From CAYNVS01 sp964400725 (GTDB lineage: Bacteria > Myxococcota_A > SURF-8 > CAYNVS01), in NCBI GenBank assembly GCA_964400725.1, contig CAYNVS010000016.1:1-63774 (forward strand): a DNA stretch of 63,774 nt, in the 5' to 3' direction. Positions within the stretch are counted from its first letter, which is position 1, and each line of letters opens with the position of its first letter. The notes below the pieces were generated by a model. It searched no databases, had not been told where the DNA came from, and was given only the letters and a program-made list of their open reading frames with translations. The translations under genes and the position numbers were made by a program. Shown in pieces: positions 62,007-63,774 of the stretch.

Positions 62007-63347
62007 AGCCGCGCCGAAAGCCGCTTCTTCGCTTACTTCCGCCGCGGAGCACGGAACGCCGAACCGGTCTTCGATTATCCGCCAAACCGAAGGGTTTTTG
62101 CGGATGAACGCGCCCGACGCGGCGATTTGCGAATACGAGGCGTAGCGCGAGCGTCTGGCGGCGAGGTGGAGCTCTTGGATAATTCCCTCGGCCACCGCGC
62201 GCGCCATGTTGGCGCAGGTCATATTCTCCATGTCGATGTTGTAAAAGCCGCCCCGCGCGTTCGGATCCGACAAGGAGCCTTTGAAGCGGGTGTCCGCGGC
62301 GACGCCGCCGGCGCCGGCGGGAGCGATTTCTATCATCTCCGCGGCTTTTTTCATAACCGATTCTTCGGAGGCGCTTACGCCGAAGAAGTCGCGCCCGACC
62401 TCGCGGATGAATTTGCAGAAGTAGGAGAACGCGAGTCCGGCGCACTCCGTCGAGCCGACCTGAACGTAGCCGCCCAGCGGCATCGGCCTCGTCTCAAGCC
62501 CTTCGTCGTAAACGAAGCCCGGACACGGAAGCGAGATTTGGCCGCCGGAGCCGATTTTAATAACGGCGCAGTCTTCCCTGAAGACGGTCGCGCCCACTAT
62601 GCCCGCCTGATTTTCGCCGACCGGAGCGCAGACGACGACGTGGGTTCCGAGGCCGAGGTCTTCCGCCCATTCGCGCGTAATGGCGCCGGCCACCGCGCCT
62701 TTTTGCAGTATCTCCGGAAAAATATCGGTCGGTATGTTAAGGCGGTCGATGGAGTCCATGTCCCACCAATTGTTGACGAGGTCGAGCAGCCCCCAGCCGG
62801 CGGCGTGCGTCGGATCGGTTACGGCCTGCCCGCACATGCTTGCGCATATGTAGTCGGCGGCGTTGAGGGCGAGCGCGTTGTTGGGAATTGCTCCGCGCCG
62901 CGACAGCCAGTAGAGCGTCGCTCCTCCGTATCCGGCGCGCAGGTGGCAGCCGGTTCGGGACGGAGTAAAGCTGTCGAGCTGCAATACGGCGGCGGTTAAG
63001 TTGCCGTCGTCGAGGTTGTCGAGCGCGCGCCTGTCGCGCCCCGTGATGAGATTGGACAGCGGAGTCAAATCCCGGCTGGTCAGCATGACGCCGTGCATCT
63101 GCCCCGTCAACCCTATGGCCACCACTTCCGCCGGATTTACCGTTTCGGAATCGAGCAGCGTTTTGAGCGCGTACGCGCACAGTTTTTTTATTTTAAGAGG
63201 GTTCTGTTCGCGGTGCCCGCGCGGGGCGTTCGAAACTTCCGTATTGTTGACGACCGAGCGCGCGGCCAGTATGTTCCCGCTTTCCAGCGAAAGCGCGATC
63301 GCGCTAATCTTCGCCTCGCCTATGTCGAGAGCTAGCAGTACGCTCAT
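61941..63347 (-). CDS. FGGY-family carbohydrate kinase, xylulokinase/sedoheptulokinase-like
   Basis: The 468 aa show both actin-like halves: LLALDIGEAKISAIAL (phosphate 1), AIGLTGQMHGVML and HAAGWGLLD in the first, and KIGSGGQISLPC (phosphate 2) with SGAFIRKNPS and EEAAFGAALTA in the second. The TGQMHGVM motif is shared by xylulokinases and sedoheptulokinases. Product would be a ketose phosphate feeding the pentose phosphate pathway. GGAG precedes the ATG. No sugar transporter or isomerase is adjacent. Confidence 0.88.
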   Translation of the reverse strand: MSVLLALDIGEAKISAIALSLESGNILAARSVVNNTEVSNAPRGHREQNPLKIKKLCAYALKTLLDSETVNPAEVVAIGLTGQMHGVMLTSRDLTPLSNLITGRDRRALDNLDDGNLTAAVLQLDSFTPSRTGCHLRAGYGGATLYWLSRRGAIPNNALALNAADYICASMCGQAVTDPTHAAGWGLLDLVNNWWDMDSIDRLNIPTDIFPEILQKGAVAGAITREWAEDLGLGTHVVVCAPVGENQAGIVGATVFREDCAVIKIGSGGQISLPCPGFVYDEGLETRPMPLGGYVQVGSTECAGLAFSYFCKFIREVGRDFFGVSASEESVMKKAAEMIEIAPAGAGGVAADTRFKGSLSDPNARGGFYNIDMENMTCANMARAVAEGIIQELHLAARRSRYASYSQIAASGAFIRKNPSVWRIIEDRFGVPCSAAEVSEEAAFGAALTAAVGTKVMTLDQVVMLFGG

Positions 63348-63462
63348 TAATCAACGCTCCAAACCGCCGTTCAACCGTCCCGCGTTTATTGTTAGCGCTT
63401 TTTGCCCGTTCTTTCAAAAAAAAGCGCAAATCGTACGATTTGCCCCGACTTGTCCCTGTTTT

Positions 63463-63510
63463 AAATAAAAAAACCGCCGATAACGCGCAGACGCGCGGAG
63501 GGTTTTTATT
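63463..63510. repeat. Dispersed GCGGAG-type repeat, copy 3
   Basis: Seven A, CCGCCGATAACGCGC, AGACGCGCGGAGG, five T. It forms an AAAAACC/GGTTTTT-ended hairpin with an inner GCGC stem, so it may also terminate transcription. Related to the copies near 12565 and 59017. Confidence 0.5.
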
Positions 63511-63523
63511 ATTGTTTCGCTTC

Positions 63524-63600
63524 GGCGGGCGCCTTTTATTGCCCGCTGGGCTCGGCGCGGCTTTAGCGCGGCCGGCCTTTCTTTGCGCGGGCAAAGAATG
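63524..63600. repeat. G+C-rich palindromic repeat, copy 2
   Basis: Begins GGCGGGCGCC like the block at 12791, continues TTTTATTGCCCGCTG, and ends CTTTCTTTGCGCGGGCAAAG, which is partly self-complementary. Confidence 0.4.
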
Positions 63601-63639
63601 AAAAGAATGAGAAAAAAGCCGCGACTAAAAGCCTTCTCG

Positions 63640-63668
63640 TTGACAAACGACGCCGCGTCAAATAACAT
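63640..63668 (+). promoter_or_regulatory. Promoter of the partial gene at the right edge
   Basis: TTGACA (63640-63645), 17 bases, TAACAT (63663-63668), about 60 bases ahead of the start codon. Confidence 0.55.
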
Positions 63669-63728
63669 ATTAAGGCTTTTTAATAAAATTTATGCGTTTG
63701 CGATTTATCGCAAGGAAAGGCGCAAGTC

Positions 63729-63774
63729 ATGTTTAAACGCGAGGAAATGCTTTCAAAAAAGGTTGGCGTTCTTT
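63729..63774 (+). CDS. 5' end of a gene cut by the window edge
   Basis: ATG preceded by AAGGAAAGG with a 5'-UTR promoter upstream. Only about 15 codons are present (MFKREEMLSKKVGVL), too few to name a family. The ribosome site and promoter make it a probable real gene. Confidence 0.5.
   Translation, partial: MFKREEMLSKKVGVL

Larger units (their letters stand above)
63348..63728. other. Intergenic region with two repeats and a promoter
   Basis: After ~110 unremarkable bases it holds a GCGGAG-type repeat (63463-63510), a G+C-rich palindromic block (63524-63600) and a rightward promoter (63640-63668). No credible gene was seen on either strand. Confidence 0.5.

Overview
The window reads as chromosomal DNA from an uncultured Gram-negative bacterium of the old deltaproteobacterial group, most likely Myxococcota-like. 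Supporting signs are CxxxxCH haem motifs as in Geobacter-type cytochromes, many surface lipoproteins with long Asp/Glu-rich spacers behind the lipidated cysteine, DUF4388-type receiver/TPR proteins, a proteobacterial 6S RNA, outer-membrane beta-barrels and Mpl-type peptidoglycan recycling. Assignment below that level is inference. Coding density is high, and no rRNA, tRNA, CRISPR array or intact mobile element was seen. The only transposase trace is a truncated IS481-like N-terminus at the left edge.

Layout. 0.5-6.0 kb (minus): a three-gene operon encoding an outer-membrane beta-barrel, an 11-haem periplasmic cytochrome and a 32-haem lipoprotein cytochrome made of four tandem 8-haem units. 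Together they look like a porin-cytochrome conduit for extracellular electron transfer. 6.3-8.4 kb (plus): a lipoprotein and an OmpA-domain lipoprotein with thrombospondin-3-like repeats. 8.5-12.4 kb (minus): a CapD/FlaA1-type nucleotide-sugar dehydratase with a split transketolase. 13.0-16.0 kb (plus): a TPR protein and a DUF1566 lipoprotein.

16.1-30.5 kb (minus): one nine-gene operon. In transcription order it holds a glycerol-1-phosphate-dehydrogenase-like enzyme, a GH5 endoglycoceramidase/sterylglucosidase-like lipoprotein, an outer-membrane barrel, a neutral-ceramidase-like lipoprotein, a second GH5-like lipoprotein lacking the usual nucleophile, a TetR regulator, a large lipoprotein, a second ceramidase-like lipoprotein and a GH3 lipoprotein. 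A near-perfect 39-bp palindrome covers the -35 element of its promoter. The simplest reading is a TetR-controlled cell-surface pathway that dismantles glycolipids (glycosylceramides or steryl glycosides).

30.8-46 kb: surface and envelope lipoproteins (HYDIN/ASH-repeat protein, P-domain protein, a beta-propeller-like protein split by a frameshift, PEGA protein, lamin-tail-like protein) interrupted by a nucleotidyltransferase-like/TPM/LemA operon. 46-50.9 kb (minus): Mpl ligase, an inositol-monophosphatase-family enzyme, a BamD-like lipoprotein, S-adenosylhomocysteinase, and upstream of it a 6S RNA with a strong promoter. 51-58.9 kb: an MBL hydrolase, a secreted metallophosphoesterase, a pseudo-receiver/DUF4388/TPR protein, a small barrel, an LL-DAP-aminotransferase-like enzyme and a two-component pair. 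59-63.8 kb: a dynamin-like GTPase, a phage-replication-like protein, an FGGY kinase, genome-wide-type repeats and the first codons of a gene cut by the window edge.
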